Origin: Pectinophora gossypiella
Taxonomy: Eukaryota; Arthropoda; Insecta; Lepidoptera; Gelechiidae
NCBI RefSeq assembly: GCF_024362695.1
Contig: NC_065429.1
Location: 930,001 to 994,000, forward strand
Reading direction: 5' to 3'
DNA: 64,000 bases
Part shown: in pieces, positions 29,721 to 41,460 of the stretch
Layout: each line of letters opens with the position of its first letter
How positions within the stretch are numbered: the stretch's first letter is position 1
Translations under genes and position numbers: made by a program
The notes under the pieces: generated by a model
Told to the model about the DNA's origin: nothing
Seen by the model: the letters and a program-made list of their open reading frames with translations, nothing else
Database searches by the model: none

Positions 29721-30932
29721 CAGCTAAATCCCTCTCATGGAGAACCTAGCCTGGAAAGTCCGTTATCATTAAGGAATGTGATTTCACAAAACGCTTACGA
29801 AGATTTCTGTAACCCATCAAGTTAGGGAGTTAGTCCTTCTCGAAATGACAGCAGCTGAATGTCTTTCCCAGTCGTTAGGAGAGGGAGAAAGTAAGGATAT
29901 ACAAATTAATACCTGGAAAGCCTCGAAAATTATGTCAAACTTCTTCATTACAAACTTTTTATAAACTAATGAATAAGAAAACAGACTGGAGGACATTGTT
30001 CGAATTTCAAACAAATACCGCCAAAATGAAAAAGGAAAAAAAAACTTCAATAGTGCTGCATACAATCATAAACAAAATTTATCGATATTTTCCGGTTTTA
30101 TACCTATTTTACTTGATATATTATTTATATTTCTTAAAACTGGAAAAGGTAGGTGTCAGCTGGGGCAAGTGGACTGTGGGGTAGCTTGTAGGTTTGGAGC
30201 TGTCTTCACTACAAAGTAAACATCTTTGGTACTTGAAGAGAACACGTTTAATAGCGGTAAGACACGGAGCAATACAGAGCGTATAGTACAGACACGGATG
30301 TTAAACAGGTAGTGACGTCAACAAAATCTAAGTTTATATTTTTTAAATATAAGTTCTGTGTTGGTGTTGCCAACAGTAGGTACGTCTTCTGGGCACACGT
30401 CTCTGCCGATTTAATGAATAGGGCTGTGACACGACTGTGTTTACAAAATTAACCGCTTTTATGACGAATTTTTAATGTTTCAATAAGCGTTATAACCCTA
30501 AACCAAACATAAAACTGCCGGTACGTTATTCACTAGCTAGATACATAGTTGTTTATCCATTCCAAACATATTTGTGCCATTTATTACAATAACTGTCACG
30601 TGAATGCATGTAATATGATCACTTGAGCGCTCAAACCCTAAAATTAGACCAATGAATTGTAGCAATTGGATGTTATGAGAGCTCCGTTCTATGCGGGCTA
30701 CTTTGTATGTACTGCCTGTAAGGTATGTCTTTGTGAATGTCAAGAATTTTTGTTTCGATTTGCCCATTCTGGCAGGCAAAGGGAACTTAGCTTATGTTTT
30801 GATATTGTTTACTGTTTAAGTATACATAGTTAAGTTACCTTATGCTTATTTGTAATTATGTTTCTTAAGTCAGATTATATTATTATGAAAGTTTCACGGC
30901 GCATTGGCGCTTCTACACTGTAATGTCGTGAA
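29721..30932. other. Intron 12, no recognised feature
   Basis: AT-rich, only short ORFs without recognisable motifs, no repeat from elsewhere in the window identified. Confidence 0.3.
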
Positions 30933-31305
30933 ATGTCCAATGGTTGAGCGTTGTACTCACAATCCCGACTTCCTGGGTTCAAATCTCGGTGAGGACATAT
31001 CACAAAAATTACTTTGTAAGCCCTGGTTTAGTTAGAACCTTGCAGGTTGCAGGCTGATAACCCAATTGTCCGAAAGTTAAATGATCCGTGCTTCGAACGG
31101 CACTTTAAACCGTTGAACTACTTACTGATGAAAGTACGTAGTTGTTACATGAATATGAATCATGCCAGGGGCCTTTGGCGGCTCAATAATAACCTTGACA
31201 CCAGGGTTGATAAGGTTGGTAATCCACCACACGATAGAAGTTTTTTTTTGACGTGACTTATTGTTGATTTGCCGCAGATGGCATTAACTACTTGACCGGA
31301 CAAAG
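30933..31305 (+). mobile_element. Degenerate SINE-C followed by inverted repeat I
   Basis: GTCCAATGGTTGAGCGTTG, GGTTCAAATCTCGG and CCAGGGTTGATAAGGTTGG (30933-31230), then TTGACGTGACTTATTGTTGA, the minus end of repeat I. Confidence 0.75.
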
Positions 31306-31910
31306 ATAGAAAAAGAATCAATGTGAGATCATCACAGAAAAAATCTACCTACAGCATCAATAAATGTCGTGTAACGTTACAAAGCCAACAAGTTCAATGT
31401 TCCTGACACACATTATATCACGTAGCATGTGCTCAGGCGAAGTCGCTGAGGCGGTTCCAACCGGATCGCTCACCGGTTCTTAGATGATCCCGACCTGGTC
31501 GTGGCAGTCGGTTAATTGATGCAGCCCGTTGCTAACGAGACGGGAAATAGGCATGATCTTGTGTTTGTGTATGTAAAAACGCAGTCTTTCTCTTAACGAT
31601 GACAGCCATTCACAAATTGAGTACTATTTTCTGCTCATGTGATTATGATGAGAAAACGTGGTTTTTGAAACGTATATGTATCTTCTTCAGTTATGTACCT
31701 ACTCTGCAGATAACTTTGTAAGTTGTTTGAATACCCAAAGAACCAAGGCGATGAAATTTAAAACAACAATATACCAAATTCCAATCCTTTTTTCCTTCAT
31801 TGTATTACCGTATTTCCTACATTTCCCTGACTTAACTACTTGCATTTGGCGAAATGTGATACGCTAGGCCAGGAAAAAGTGTTTGTATGAATGGAAATGT
31901 CCCTCATTGG
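31306..31910. other. Intron 12, no recognised feature
   Basis: GGCGGTTCCAACCGGATCGC and a few GC-rich bases near 31440-31540 may be an old repeat. Nothing supportable. Confidence 0.25.
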
Positions 31911-32040
31911 TCCAGACTAAATCCTAGCGTCTGGTATAGCACAAAATGATCGACGTAACCCTATCTCCCATAGTGAACGAGTGCCCTCTACACCGGTTCC
32001 CAGGTGGCATAGCCGAACTGCATTGAGTGACGGATGCGGC
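31911..32040 (+). pseudogene. LINE-X C-terminal remnant
   Basis: CCTATCTCCCATAGTGAACG and TTCCCAGGTGGCATAGCCGA match the LINE-X piece at 52440-52560. Frames are broken. 32041-32499 shows only a SINE-C tail scrap near 32450. Confidence 0.6.
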
Positions 32041-32499
32041 AGAGACTTGTTGATATAGCTTAAGCTTAATAATCGATGTAAAAATTTTAGGTGACATTTA
32101 ATGAAGACAGGCATTTTGGTTATAGCTGGAACTGGGACCAATCGGCTACGATGTGGCAAGGGTCCGCAGATGTCGAAGAGAAAAATAAGTAAGTGGAGAT
32201 TTACATGTAATGAATAAATAAACTGCTGACAATGCACATCGTAGGTTTGGTCGCAGGATAGGAATGCTCTTTTCTAACTAAACAAGTATTTCTTTAGATC
32301 ATTGTTCAACATTGACCAGCGCAAGGCTGCTTTTCCACCTAAGAAGTGCGACGCTGCGTATCGAGGGATGTGTTTGCTAAGAACCAAAAGAACTACTTCC
32401 ATATCTTAACCTCCTTTAGGCATATCTCCTCAGCAATCTTAACTATAGGGTTTATTAGGTTGGTAATCCACCTCACAACCCACATCACACGATAGAACG

Positions 32500-32640
32500 C
32501 CCGTCTTTCCCTCAGCGTTACAGATTCCGATGTGGTAGTAGTTTAACAGCTAGTTACATAATATGTAATTTAATTTTTGACGTTCAAAAAGCACTGACTA
32601 TTCAAGCCAATTTTGAAAAATAAATATTTTTGAATTTTGA
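32500..32640 (+). repeat. LINE-R 3' end
   Basis: GTCTTTCCCTCAGCGTTACA to ATAAATATTTTTGAATTTTG. The inverted copy is at 27800-27955. 32641-33319 shows nothing recognisable. Confidence 0.7.
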
Positions 32641-33319
32641 ATTTAGAAGAAGAAGATCTCTCTCAGCGCAGCTCCTATTAATCGATTCTAATAGTGTTTA
32701 ACAAACACATCTCTACGCAACTTCTGTTATCTTTGTTGGAAACGCAGCCTTAGGATTATGTTTGACTAACGGCTTATGCTGAATAAGATATTTTTTTAAA
32801 ACCACTACACCACCATTCTATTTTCACTCATTCCTTTTGTTGAATGTTTCTTCTTATTTTTGTATTTCCGTGCTCTGTAGTGCAAAACGCCTTTTTCTCT
32901 TTCAAAAATGCATGTTTCTTTGTAACTTTCCATTGAATTTATCATGAATATTGTCCAAGTATCTCAATTATCAGAATCAACAATACAATTCAATTCACCT
33001 CTCACGGCTCGAAGATTTTTCCGCCACTCGACGATGATTCGCTGCGCGTGATTCGCCCCGTGTTTGTTTATATAGGATCTGGTTTTCACCGCCCAAATTG
33101 GGTCTTTGCACCTGATCGCTCACGTGTTTGGAACTAGTAGGCAGATTGTCGTGTCTTTTAGGGTTAGCAAAATTTATAATGGTGCTGTCTTAATCAGTGG
33201 CTTTAACCTACGTATTTAAAAAAAAATATTTAGAAGCTTATTAATTATTTAGAAGATCAGGAAGTCTGGGAACCCATATTAGGCAGTCAAATTACTGAAC
33301 TGTATAACAATATCTTATG

Positions 33320-33500
33320 TTTTTTTAAGAACTTCTAGGGCCCTGTGCCGAGGTTTTTCTTGCAGTTACTTTTGTCCGACTACACAGGTTGTGAGAAGCT
33401 CCGTTAGTTTGAGGCGGATGAGACGTTCGTTATGTAAAAATTGATTCAAAGTGTAACTATGTTACCTACTGAATAAAGATTTTTTTGAATTTGAATATGT
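33320..33500 (+). repeat. LINE-S 3' end
   Basis: GCCCTGTGCCGAGGTTTTTC, GGCGGATGAGACGTTCGTTA and CTACTGAATAAAG then a (GAATTT) tail. The same family fills gem intron 18; other copies at 46490-46680 (-) and 63730-63840 (-). Confidence 0.8.
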
Positions 33501-33654
33501 CGCCGCCTGTAGTGAAAACTTAAGCACCTTTTTGAAAATGTCATTCAAAGGTGATTTAATTCAACAAAACCTCGATTTTATACGCGACGATTTGTAGGAA
33601 ATGCGGATATGTTTATTTAAAACAATCCTTGTCCTGGATTTTTTAAGTAGTCGC

Positions 33655-33885
33655 TGGCAACAGCCAGTTTGTTACACCAACATAACATACTAATCAGGGG
33701 GTTTAAAATGGCCACATCGAAGCAATTCATGTAAGAAAGCAATAATGCTGTTTGAAATTTGTTTGCATTGCGCACTTACTTTTATATGATTACTGTCAAA
33801 TTGCAATATTACTTTTTAGATTAATTGCCATTTAAACCCCCTGATTAGTTTATGTTGGTGTAACAAACTTGCAGTTACGTAGCTG
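33655..33885. mobile_element. MITE-N, complete foldback copy
   Basis: Arms begin AGTTTGTTACACCAACATAA and contain AATCAGGGGGTTTAAA, mirrored at the right by CCCCCTGATTAGTTTATGTT. Internal GCAATATT motifs. Confidence 0.8.
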
Positions 33886-34255
33886 CAAATTTGAAAAGTA
33901 TCCTGGATGCACTAGCAACGTCGATTGATAAATTACAAACACGCAGCGTTCCAATGTTAGCCCTTCGGCCTGCGGGTATAATTATCTCTGTTGCTTAATA
34001 GATCTCAATTGCGATGTTCCCTTGCCACTCATTTGTATGCGACGGATGAACAAACTATTTATAGCATTGTTTTGTATTTTTCAACAAGTCTTGTTCACAT
34101 TTGTCATGAGTGTATTCAAAATCTATATATAGCTGTCCTTGCAATGTTGCTTGGATTGAATCTTCCTTCGCGTTCATTTCTTTAGCACTGCCTGGAAGGA
34201 GTTTAAATAAATCATTTAAAACAAGAAGGCACGTTCGTAATAATACTTCTTTTTC

Positions 34256-34530
34256 TTGTAGAATCGTGGTAGCCCAGTTGGTAGAACGCTTGCCTCTCAC
34301 TTTGAGGTCGTAGGTTCGAATCCAGCACATGCCTAAATCAATGATTGTTGAATTTGTTTTCGAATTCATGTTTGGATCATAAAATACTATCACGTGCTCA
34401 GCGGTGAAAGAAAACATCATGAGGAAACCCACATTCCCCAGAAATGCTTTTTTCGGAGTTATGTGACCTAACTTGTATTGGGCTGGTTTTCCTTACGCGG
34501 GTTGGAAGGTTAGACAAGCAGCCGCTTCGC
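34256..34530 (+). mobile_element. SINE-D copy
   Basis: tRNA-like head CGTGGTAGCCCAGTTGGTAG, box B GGTTCGAATCCAG, body TTCGAATTCATGTTTGGATC, ATTGGGCTGGTTTTCC. Confidence 0.85.
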
Positions 34531-35401
34531 AACAACTCACAATCTTAAATACTCTTCGCAATCTTAAACATTCTGGTTTACCATGACATTCAACAGAGCG
34601 GGATGTGGTTCATAACCAGAATTTTCTACTGATGTTATTCAATCTATCGACAGGACAGGACGCACAATGTAGATAAAACCTTGCGTCCTGCAATCAACGC
34701 GTCTAATAGATCTAACCATTACGCCTCCATTTTGGTGAATTGTGCTCGTCTATATGTAGATACTTGTTCGCACAATAGAAGAAAGAGGTAGGAAGGGCGA
34801 AGTGAGCGTGAAACGCGCGCCATATAAGTATGAGCAAATAGTTCATACATCAACTTTGCACTTCACTCGTCCGCTAACTTTACCACGCACAGAGCTCCGC
34901 GATAGTACATTAAAAGGTCGTCTTGTGCATTATAACCTTCAGGGCAAAAACTTAAAATATCGACCTTCATGCGATTTCATTCTCCTTATCACAGGAAAGC
35001 TAAACCTTTGCATGATCGTCTATTTATCTAAAAATATTTTTGTATCCAATACTTTACGAAAAGCAATGATGAAATTGCAACCTATCACATAAAATATACG
35101 TTGTGGCTGTGGAATTTGAGAAGCAGTAGAGCTATTGTAGTTATCTGTTTGCAGCAGTAGTAGTAAAAGAGAGCGGGGTTGAACCGACGACAGCGGTTCT
35201 CATACAAAATGCGCGTTAGGGCCTTTCCAACTTTATTTTGGTATTACAACCACGGTTGTTCGTCTGTGTGGATTTCGAGCGTGAACCGTTTGAAGCGGAT
35301 TAGTAAAATATAGAGTGATAGTTTAGGAGTAATTTCATGAAGGTTACGTTTATATTTTACATCTTAGATTCTAGTAATCTTATTTCTTCGTCGTTTAACA
35401 G
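34531..35401. other. Intron 12, no gene; short repeat shared with 20524-20582
   Basis: GAGCAAATAGTTCATAC near 34832 also lies at 20563, within a longer similar stretch. Otherwise nothing recognised. Confidence 0.35.
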
Positions 35402-35530
35402 TATACATACATACATACACTCACGCCCATAATACCTAATGGGGTGGGCAGAGCCACAAGTAATCAAAGACAACTGACAGCCACTGTTGATACGATGTCG
35501 TAAGCTGGATATGATGAACCTTATGGTGGT
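35402..35530. repeat. Element E copy
   Basis: (CATA)n, ACTCACGCCCATAATACC, GATACGATGTCGTAAGCTGG. Confidence 0.75.
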
Positions 35531-36950
35531 TTAGCAGTATAATTTGAGTCCAATGGTGTTATTCTCTCGTGTGTGTTGTGAGATCAATGACCGATCTTAT
35601 CATCAGAGGTACATCCATCGCAATTTGAACTAAGTACTCACACCTCACCGAGTTTTCTGTTAGATCGACGTGACAGGTGGTGAGCAGTTAGCATTAACTT
35701 ATTATTTTTTCAAGACTCTGTTCGAGGAGTGCTTTAAATTTAGCTGCCATGCTGTCTAGAGCTACGCAACTCTGTGTTTACCGTAGTTCACGCTCCGCTA
35801 AGCGTCGTAACCTATTTACAATACAAGATTTACTCGAGGGCATTGCCTCTGCCTCGCCTAATGTTTTGCATTCTCTTTGCTCACGACTATATCCTTATTG
35901 GGGTAGTCAGAGATACATCTGTCGCTAGATGAACTAACCCACTTGCCCACACCTTACCGAGCTATCTGTTAGACTAACGAGATAGGTGGTGAGCCGTAAC
36001 TGTGTTAGTGAAAACTGCACTTAAGGTGAATTAAGAACTCAATCGAACCAGCACTCTTTACTCGAGAAGCTAGCAGATTAACCACAGGACCACAGTGATT
36101 GTAAAGTTATCCTAATCGTGGGTATTTCTGTACCCGTCCTTATTTAAACTGCCATAATGCATTTCATCTTAATCATTATTTAATACCAAATGTATTAAAT
36201 TGTCCTCTGATAGCTTGTGCCTTCCACCCCGGTGGGATTACGGCTATAGGGTAAATACCCCTCATTCTCAATAACCAAATCTATGTCCAACACAGACACA
36301 CGGCTAAAAATAGTTTTATGTTATGTAACAGGGTAGGTAGGCTATACCTATTATATTTGCGGTAACTGACGGAAGAAAACTGCATTCGTAATGTTGTCGG
36401 AGGTCTTGGAGGGGCTTGGCTTTCCATAGAGATGGGCGAGAATCCACTATCTGTTGCGAATCTCTCGAAAAACAAACGTTATTTCTTGTTTGAATAGATA
36501 TGACAGATGACCGATACGTAAAAATATCGCGAGAACACCTTTTAAGCGATACGATCTAAGTGGTGTCAAAAATCCAAAAGCTGAACACTGGTTTCTATAT
36601 CGGAAGGTTGATTTTTATAAATAAAATGTTCCTTAAAAATATATAAACCTAACCTACCTTTGTAATTAAAGCGTTTTTTACATAACACCGTTTATAATTT
36701 AATCGCGGTTAAAACCATGGAATTATTTACACAGGGCAAAACTAGCCTTTGTTACTTGGAAACAAGCGATGAAGTCCAGTTTATTAACGAACTGGATAGC
36801 ATAGGAACGACGAATTGACACTCAATTGGCCAAAACTGCATTTGTGATTATATCCGGTTCTTTGTCGATCCTTTTAGTTCGCTCGGTCAATTTAGTATTG
36901 ACCGCCTTGAGCTAAAAATAAACATGTTAACTGCTTTAACAATTTAAGCG
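35531..36950. other. Intron 12; repeat Q inverted at 35860-36090, otherwise unassigned
   Basis: CTCACGACTATATCCTTATT with GGGGTAGTCAGAGATAC is repeat Q in reverse, followed by AGATAGGTGGTGAGCCGTAA. The rest has no recognised feature. Confidence 0.4.
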
Positions 36951-37046
36951 AACGAAATAGTCAATTTTAATAAAAAAAGGATTTCGTAATAAAAGAGGAA
37001 AGATACTAAACGGAAAAAACCGATTCGATAATAAAAATGTCGAGCG

Positions 37047-37457
37047 GTGTACATCACTAAAGTGACGTCGCGCTGCACCGACGACAGCCGGTCGCAGGCC
37101 CCGCGAACCGACTCGAACCGGATCGTAGCCAATCAGCGCGCGTTCTCTGCTCGCCCGCCAATCAACGCTCGCACCTACTATTGCCTACCATTCGCTTGTG
37201 TCACTCGGTCCGTCGTGTACTCCTTTTGTTTTTGCGACGTTTCGCTATTTTATTCGCTCGCAACAACATTTCAGTTGTAAAATAACAACTTCAAGTGTTT
37301 CGAAACGATTACACAGTGATATTATTGCAATATAAAACGAAACAGTGCGTAATTGTGACTGTGACAGCGACAATTCCATGCGCCATTCCCTCAATAATGT
37401 TAGACAAGTGAACATAAAATCGAGTTGAGTGCAAATCGTGTACATTTAGCTGAACAA
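37047..37457 (+). promoter_or_regulatory. Candidate internal promoter and 5' leader in gem intron 12
   Basis: GC- and CpG-rich segment unlike its surroundings, with two same-strand CCAAT boxes at 37129-37133 and 37158-37162 (AGCCAATCAG, CGCCAATCAA). About 110 nt further on is an initiator-like TTTCAGTT (37269-37276), then an AT-rich leader. A short upstream ORF lies at 37378-37428 (16 codons plus stop). Could be an alternative gem promoter upstream of exon 13 or the start of a nested transcript. Confidence 0.5.
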
Positions 37458-37571
37458 ATGGTTGTTGAGGCGGTCCGTGGGTCAACTATGGTGGTATCGG
37501 GCGGGGCGGGCTACAGGATCGGTTCGGGAGCGTTCATCTTCTTCAACCTGACGAGGCAGGATTATAGCTGA
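37458..37571 (+). CDS. Small ORF, 37 residues, in the candidate nested transcript
   Basis: AACAAATGG is a good initiation context. It reads MVVEAVRGSTMVVSGG then AGYRIGSGAFIFFNL and stops at TGA. GC-rich codon third positions are coding-like. No family is recognised. It could instead be the 5' part of an exon whose donor I have not identified, or part of one frame with the next ORF broken by a frameshift. Confidence 0.35.
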   Translation: MVVEAVRGSTMVVSGGAGYRIGSGAFIFFNLTRQDYS

Positions 37572-37579
37572 CGAGTAGA

Positions 37580-37801
37580 ATGCTCGTGCTAGAGCAGAGA
37601 CTTAGTGCCAGGCATTTGGGGCGCGGGGTGGTGCTGAAGGCGCGGCTGCTGCACGGTGTGCAGGCGCGAGGGTGGAGGATGAAGTTCGCGCTCCTGAAGG
37701 CCGAAGTCGAGATCGAAGCGGACCCCACGACGTACAGGGAGCTGGCGCGCCGCTTGAACGCCGCCAACGTCCACGTTAGACCGGCGAGGCGAGCACTGTA
37801 A
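37580..37801 (+). CDS. Small ORF, 73 residues, directly after the 37-residue ORF
   Basis: Starts 8 nt after the preceding stop. 73 residues, basic, with many Arg/Ala/Leu (FALLKAEVEIEADPTTYREL, ARRLNAANVHVRP), predicted mostly helical. Strong GC3 bias through the last 40 codons suggests past or present coding, and the AT-rich background resumes right at the TAA. No recognised family. Tandem arrangement suggests a bicistronic small-peptide RNA or a frameshifted exon. Confidence 0.4.
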   Translation: MLVLEQRLSARHLGRGVVLKARLLHGVQARGWRMKFALLKAEVEIEADPTTYRELARRLNAANVHVRPARRAL

Positions 37802-38832
37802 ATATACAGTTCATATTACAATACATCCCATACAATACACAAGCCTGTACAATTGTACAGATAGGGAAACAGTTTTGTAGAACTGTACAAACTGGAAACT
37901 TTTGGGGGACTTATGTTTCATAACTTCTTTGCTCTAAAGAAATGGGGTCGTGTACTAATGTAAGTGTAATTATGAAATTCTGATTACTGAATAAAGACAG
38001 ATCTAAAACATTTTTTTTTATGAAGTTCTGTTTGATTGGAGGCCTGTGCCCTGCAGTGGAATGTTAGGCTATTTACGTATGTTTATTATATTATATGACA
38101 TGATTTTAAACTTCCTATACACAAATATTATCAGGTAGCATAATATAGGTAATCTACGTTATCTGAGATAAAATAATTTATTTATAAAATCAACAACTAG
38201 ATGAGATTCTACTTAGATAAGATAGTTTTGTTATTATTTTAACAAGTTGAACGCCATGACTGGTGGTATAATATGCCGACAATGTACTTTACCCTGAGGG
38301 CACTACGAAAATTTGAGAACTGTACAAAAATCTTGGAGATTTTTTTACAAATAATGGCCCAGATTCCTGCAGACACTTCCTAAATTTATTTTATGTTATA
38401 CCTGTCATTTTCTTGTCTGTCAAAAATGAATCAGATGTAGGTATGAATGTGAATTTTAAAATGAATACAACCCGGGCGAATAAAATAGTGTGAATTCATG
38501 TTTGGACCATAAATAATTAATATATCATGTGGTTTCTGGGATTCATGCTCGGTGGCAATAGGCTTACCCCATATTACATGGGATTTAGATATAGCTGATG
38601 AGAAGTGGGTATATCTGATATCTGCCTACCCCTTTTGAGATACACGCGTGTTGCTACGTTTACGTCTGTTTCCCACAAAGCTGTATACTATAACTCTTAA
38701 GTCATAATCTAGCTATAAATCTTTGATTTTAAATGTCAAAAATGACTATAGACTGACAAAAGTTCTATCAATGAGCCACTAGATGTCGCTGTACAAAATT
38801 AGAACGCGCCAACGTCGTACTACACACCAATG
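37802..38832. repeat. Patchwork of repeat scraps
   Basis: MITE-P scrap at 37945-38020 (TGGGTCGTGTACTAATGTAA), SINE-A tail at 38032-38085, MITE-L end at 38350-38470 (GGCCCAGATTCCTGCAGACA), SINE-F body at 38490-38660, and an AGATGTCGCTGTA motif at 38783. Confidence 0.55.
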
Positions 38833-39636
38833 CACAGTGTGAAATTTAGGGTCGATTCCGGACATGTTTATCTAAGATTTCTAATCGATAGGTCTAGGAT
38901 AGGACTAAAACTTCGGGGAAGTAACCGTGGGGCTATGTGTATCAGTTATAGAGGTATATAAATATTTGCTGACGTCATCAAAAATAGGTATTGTTAATTA
39001 CTTCAAAACTAATAATGTTATTTACACATTGTAATTTTTTTATAATGTAATACCGTTAAATATACCTATGCACAAAATTACAGCTTTGTACGTACTACAT
39101 AGAGATAAATATTGCAGTTTAAGTGTTTTTCAGAAAAACCGTTATTTCTCTTGAGTGTCTTCGATTTAGCAGTTAATTTAATGCTTCAAACATTAGGAAA
39201 ATATATCTTAATAATATCACAAAAAATTGCTCACCTAACTAGTTAGACTTCGGAGATATTACGTTTCTAAGGATTTCTTAATTTTCTATGGAAATAGGGT
39301 TGACACATATTAAGTAACTAAAAATATAAAGCTACCTACTTAAATGTATTAAAAGTCGTAGTTTGTCTTTTACTTATTAAATAAAAGACGTCGACCTTTT
39401 TTGTGTGAAGCTACTCATACCTAAACTTGCAATGTATAAATGAAAAAAAAAAATTCTTTAGTGTTTCAAACGGAAATAACTCAGAAAGTATAACATTTAC
39501 AACATTTTGTCAAAGAACATTTGTTGTTTATAATAATATTTTCTATCGATTGGCATAGGTTTAATAGTTCTATAACAATATAAGCCACTTTAATATAATT
39601 GCAACTTCATTTTTGTAATGCATGGATTTTTGTTTA

Positions 39637-41460
39637 TTATTCTTCGGCATCGGAATATAATTTCATTTCAGTCTTTAAATTTACATTTTGTACACTATTA
39701 TCAAGGTTAATGGTTTCTGCTAAAGCATTTTGTAGGTCGTCATCAATCCGTGTATTTTCTGTTGGTTTTAAAAGATTAACAACTTTATCAGAAAGAAGTA
39801 AAGGTTTGTGTTTTTTGTTATGTCTATTCAGCGAGCTTATTGAAAGAAACGGATCGGAAGATTCTAAAGCGCGGTGGAAAAGGTCAATAATTGTTGATTT
39901 TCGGTCCATTTTCCTTGTGTGATGTTCACGGTCATACCGCCAGAACTTGTTGCGGGATTCTCCAGCCTGCTCAGAAAGCATACCTATTGGTAAGGTATTT
40001 GCTTTTATAATTTCGCTCCCGTGAGCTAATATCTTATGCAATGTGACCGACATATAACACCAACTGTATTTTTCCACGTATTTTGCAGGCAGTGTTGCAC
40101 AGAATTCGTGGAATTTATCGGGTTCTCTATTTTCACTCATAAAATTTTATGTAATAATTTACCATGGCATACTATTACTTGTCCTATTATTAGTTACGCA
40201 TAGTATTAATTTGTCATAACTTTTTAAGCATAATTTTGAAACTCATAACTACTATAATCATAATAATTAATGACAATAATCATATATATTTATATGATAT
40301 GCGAATAAATTTCAAAAAGTTTTGGCACAACTTTGAACATTTTCGAAACTTAGTTTTCCTTGGCTGCATTTGGTTCATGATTGTGACTTTTTATATTTTT
40401 TGACACTATTTCATGCTGTTGGTCATGATTCAGTATACTTTTCGTATGTAAGATAAACATGCTGGCGGCGTAGGGGTGGCCCAAGGGCCACCCCCGCCGC
40501 ACCCTAACCTACTGTTATGCCTTGTAAAAATTATGACAAAACACTATTATTCTAAAAAAGAATTATGGATACTTATTTATATGCGAATCAAATTCATACC
40601 AACAAATATTAGTCCAAAAATAAGTTATACCTAACAAACCAGTATTCCTAGATGTTATTATGGGAAAGTACTATTATGCTAAAAAACGTTATGCAAAAAG
40701 TATTATGATAATTAAAATTATGACAAAAACATTTATGCATTTTAAGAGAATCCCAATTTATCGGCATCGATATCTAAGCCACATGATAACACTACCAATA
40801 TGGTGTGCAAATCATCTACTAGCCATTGCTCTATACCTAGCATGTTTGCAAAGGTTTTACGATGTGAATCAGATAGCGCCTTACGAGCTGTATTGCCATC
40901 GTTAGTTGTTCCAGAATTTGGACGAACAACATCTACTAACAAACCCATTTGTGTTCTTATTTCATTTTGGATATTTTTCTTCCGCTCTTCTACAATCTTA
41001 CCTTTAATAGATTTTTTTGGTACTCTCCATTTTTGTACTACGGGATCGTTTTTATACCCTAAATGAAGTAAGAACTCAAATATCCTAATCCATGCATGCA
41101 AGGGGCTCAGTCCGTGAAGCAACGTTTCGGGTTAACTGGTCTACGGGAAATATTGTCAAGCTTGTTAAATTCCGTGCATGTAGCACCACAACATGCGCAT
41201 CGTAACTGCGAACTGTTTTCAGTAATGGCAGTAAATACTTTTCCATCAATAAGAGTTAAATATAATTGTGGATTACCAAATACATTATTTCCTACATTTG
41301 TTTCGTCATAAATGGTAGTGAGATCCTTTATTTCCCCCTCAACTCTATTTTTTTCGTCGAATATTAAAGCTGTGGACTCTGTACGATATTGTATTTTAAG
41401 TGGACGGCAAAATCTATAAGACTGAGGCCTTGGGTTTGACCACAGTACGAAACCATAACC
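39637..41460 (-). pseudogene. Transib/RAG1-like transposase, C-terminal half, broken
   Basis: Minus-strand pieces in order. 41460-41115: WSNPRPQSYRFCRP, then the second catalytic Asp in LIDGKV, then the zinc pair CACCGAT (RAG1 has CTLCDAT here). 41122-40755: LLHGLSPLHAWIRIFEFL and DVVRPNSGTTNDGNTARKAL. 40119-39637: KFHEFCATL, VTLHKILAHGSEII, then IGMLSEQAGESRNKFWR, which aligns with the RAG1 block HKTLAHVPEII..SEGNESGNKLFRRF holding the catalytic Glu. Defects: the N-terminal part with the first catalytic Asp is missing, a one-base frameshift lies near 41120, and MITE-K is inserted at 40120-40754. If the MITE and one 8-bp duplication are disregarded, the frame is continuous there. The product would be an inactive transposase. 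Confidence 0.85.
40120..40754. mobile_element. MITE-K copy 1, inserted in the Transib transposase
   Basis: 635 bp with short inverted ends (GGGTTCTCT left, AGAGAATCCC right) and perfect 8-bp duplications AATTTATC (40112-40119, 40755-40762). AT-rich with many CATAAT/TTATGA motifs and a central palindrome around GGCCCAAGGGCC near 40480. Very similar to 48170-48823. Confidence 0.9.

Noticed and set aside
31917..32237. 106-codon minus ORF
   Set aside because: Antisense to a LINE-X remnant, no domain recognised.
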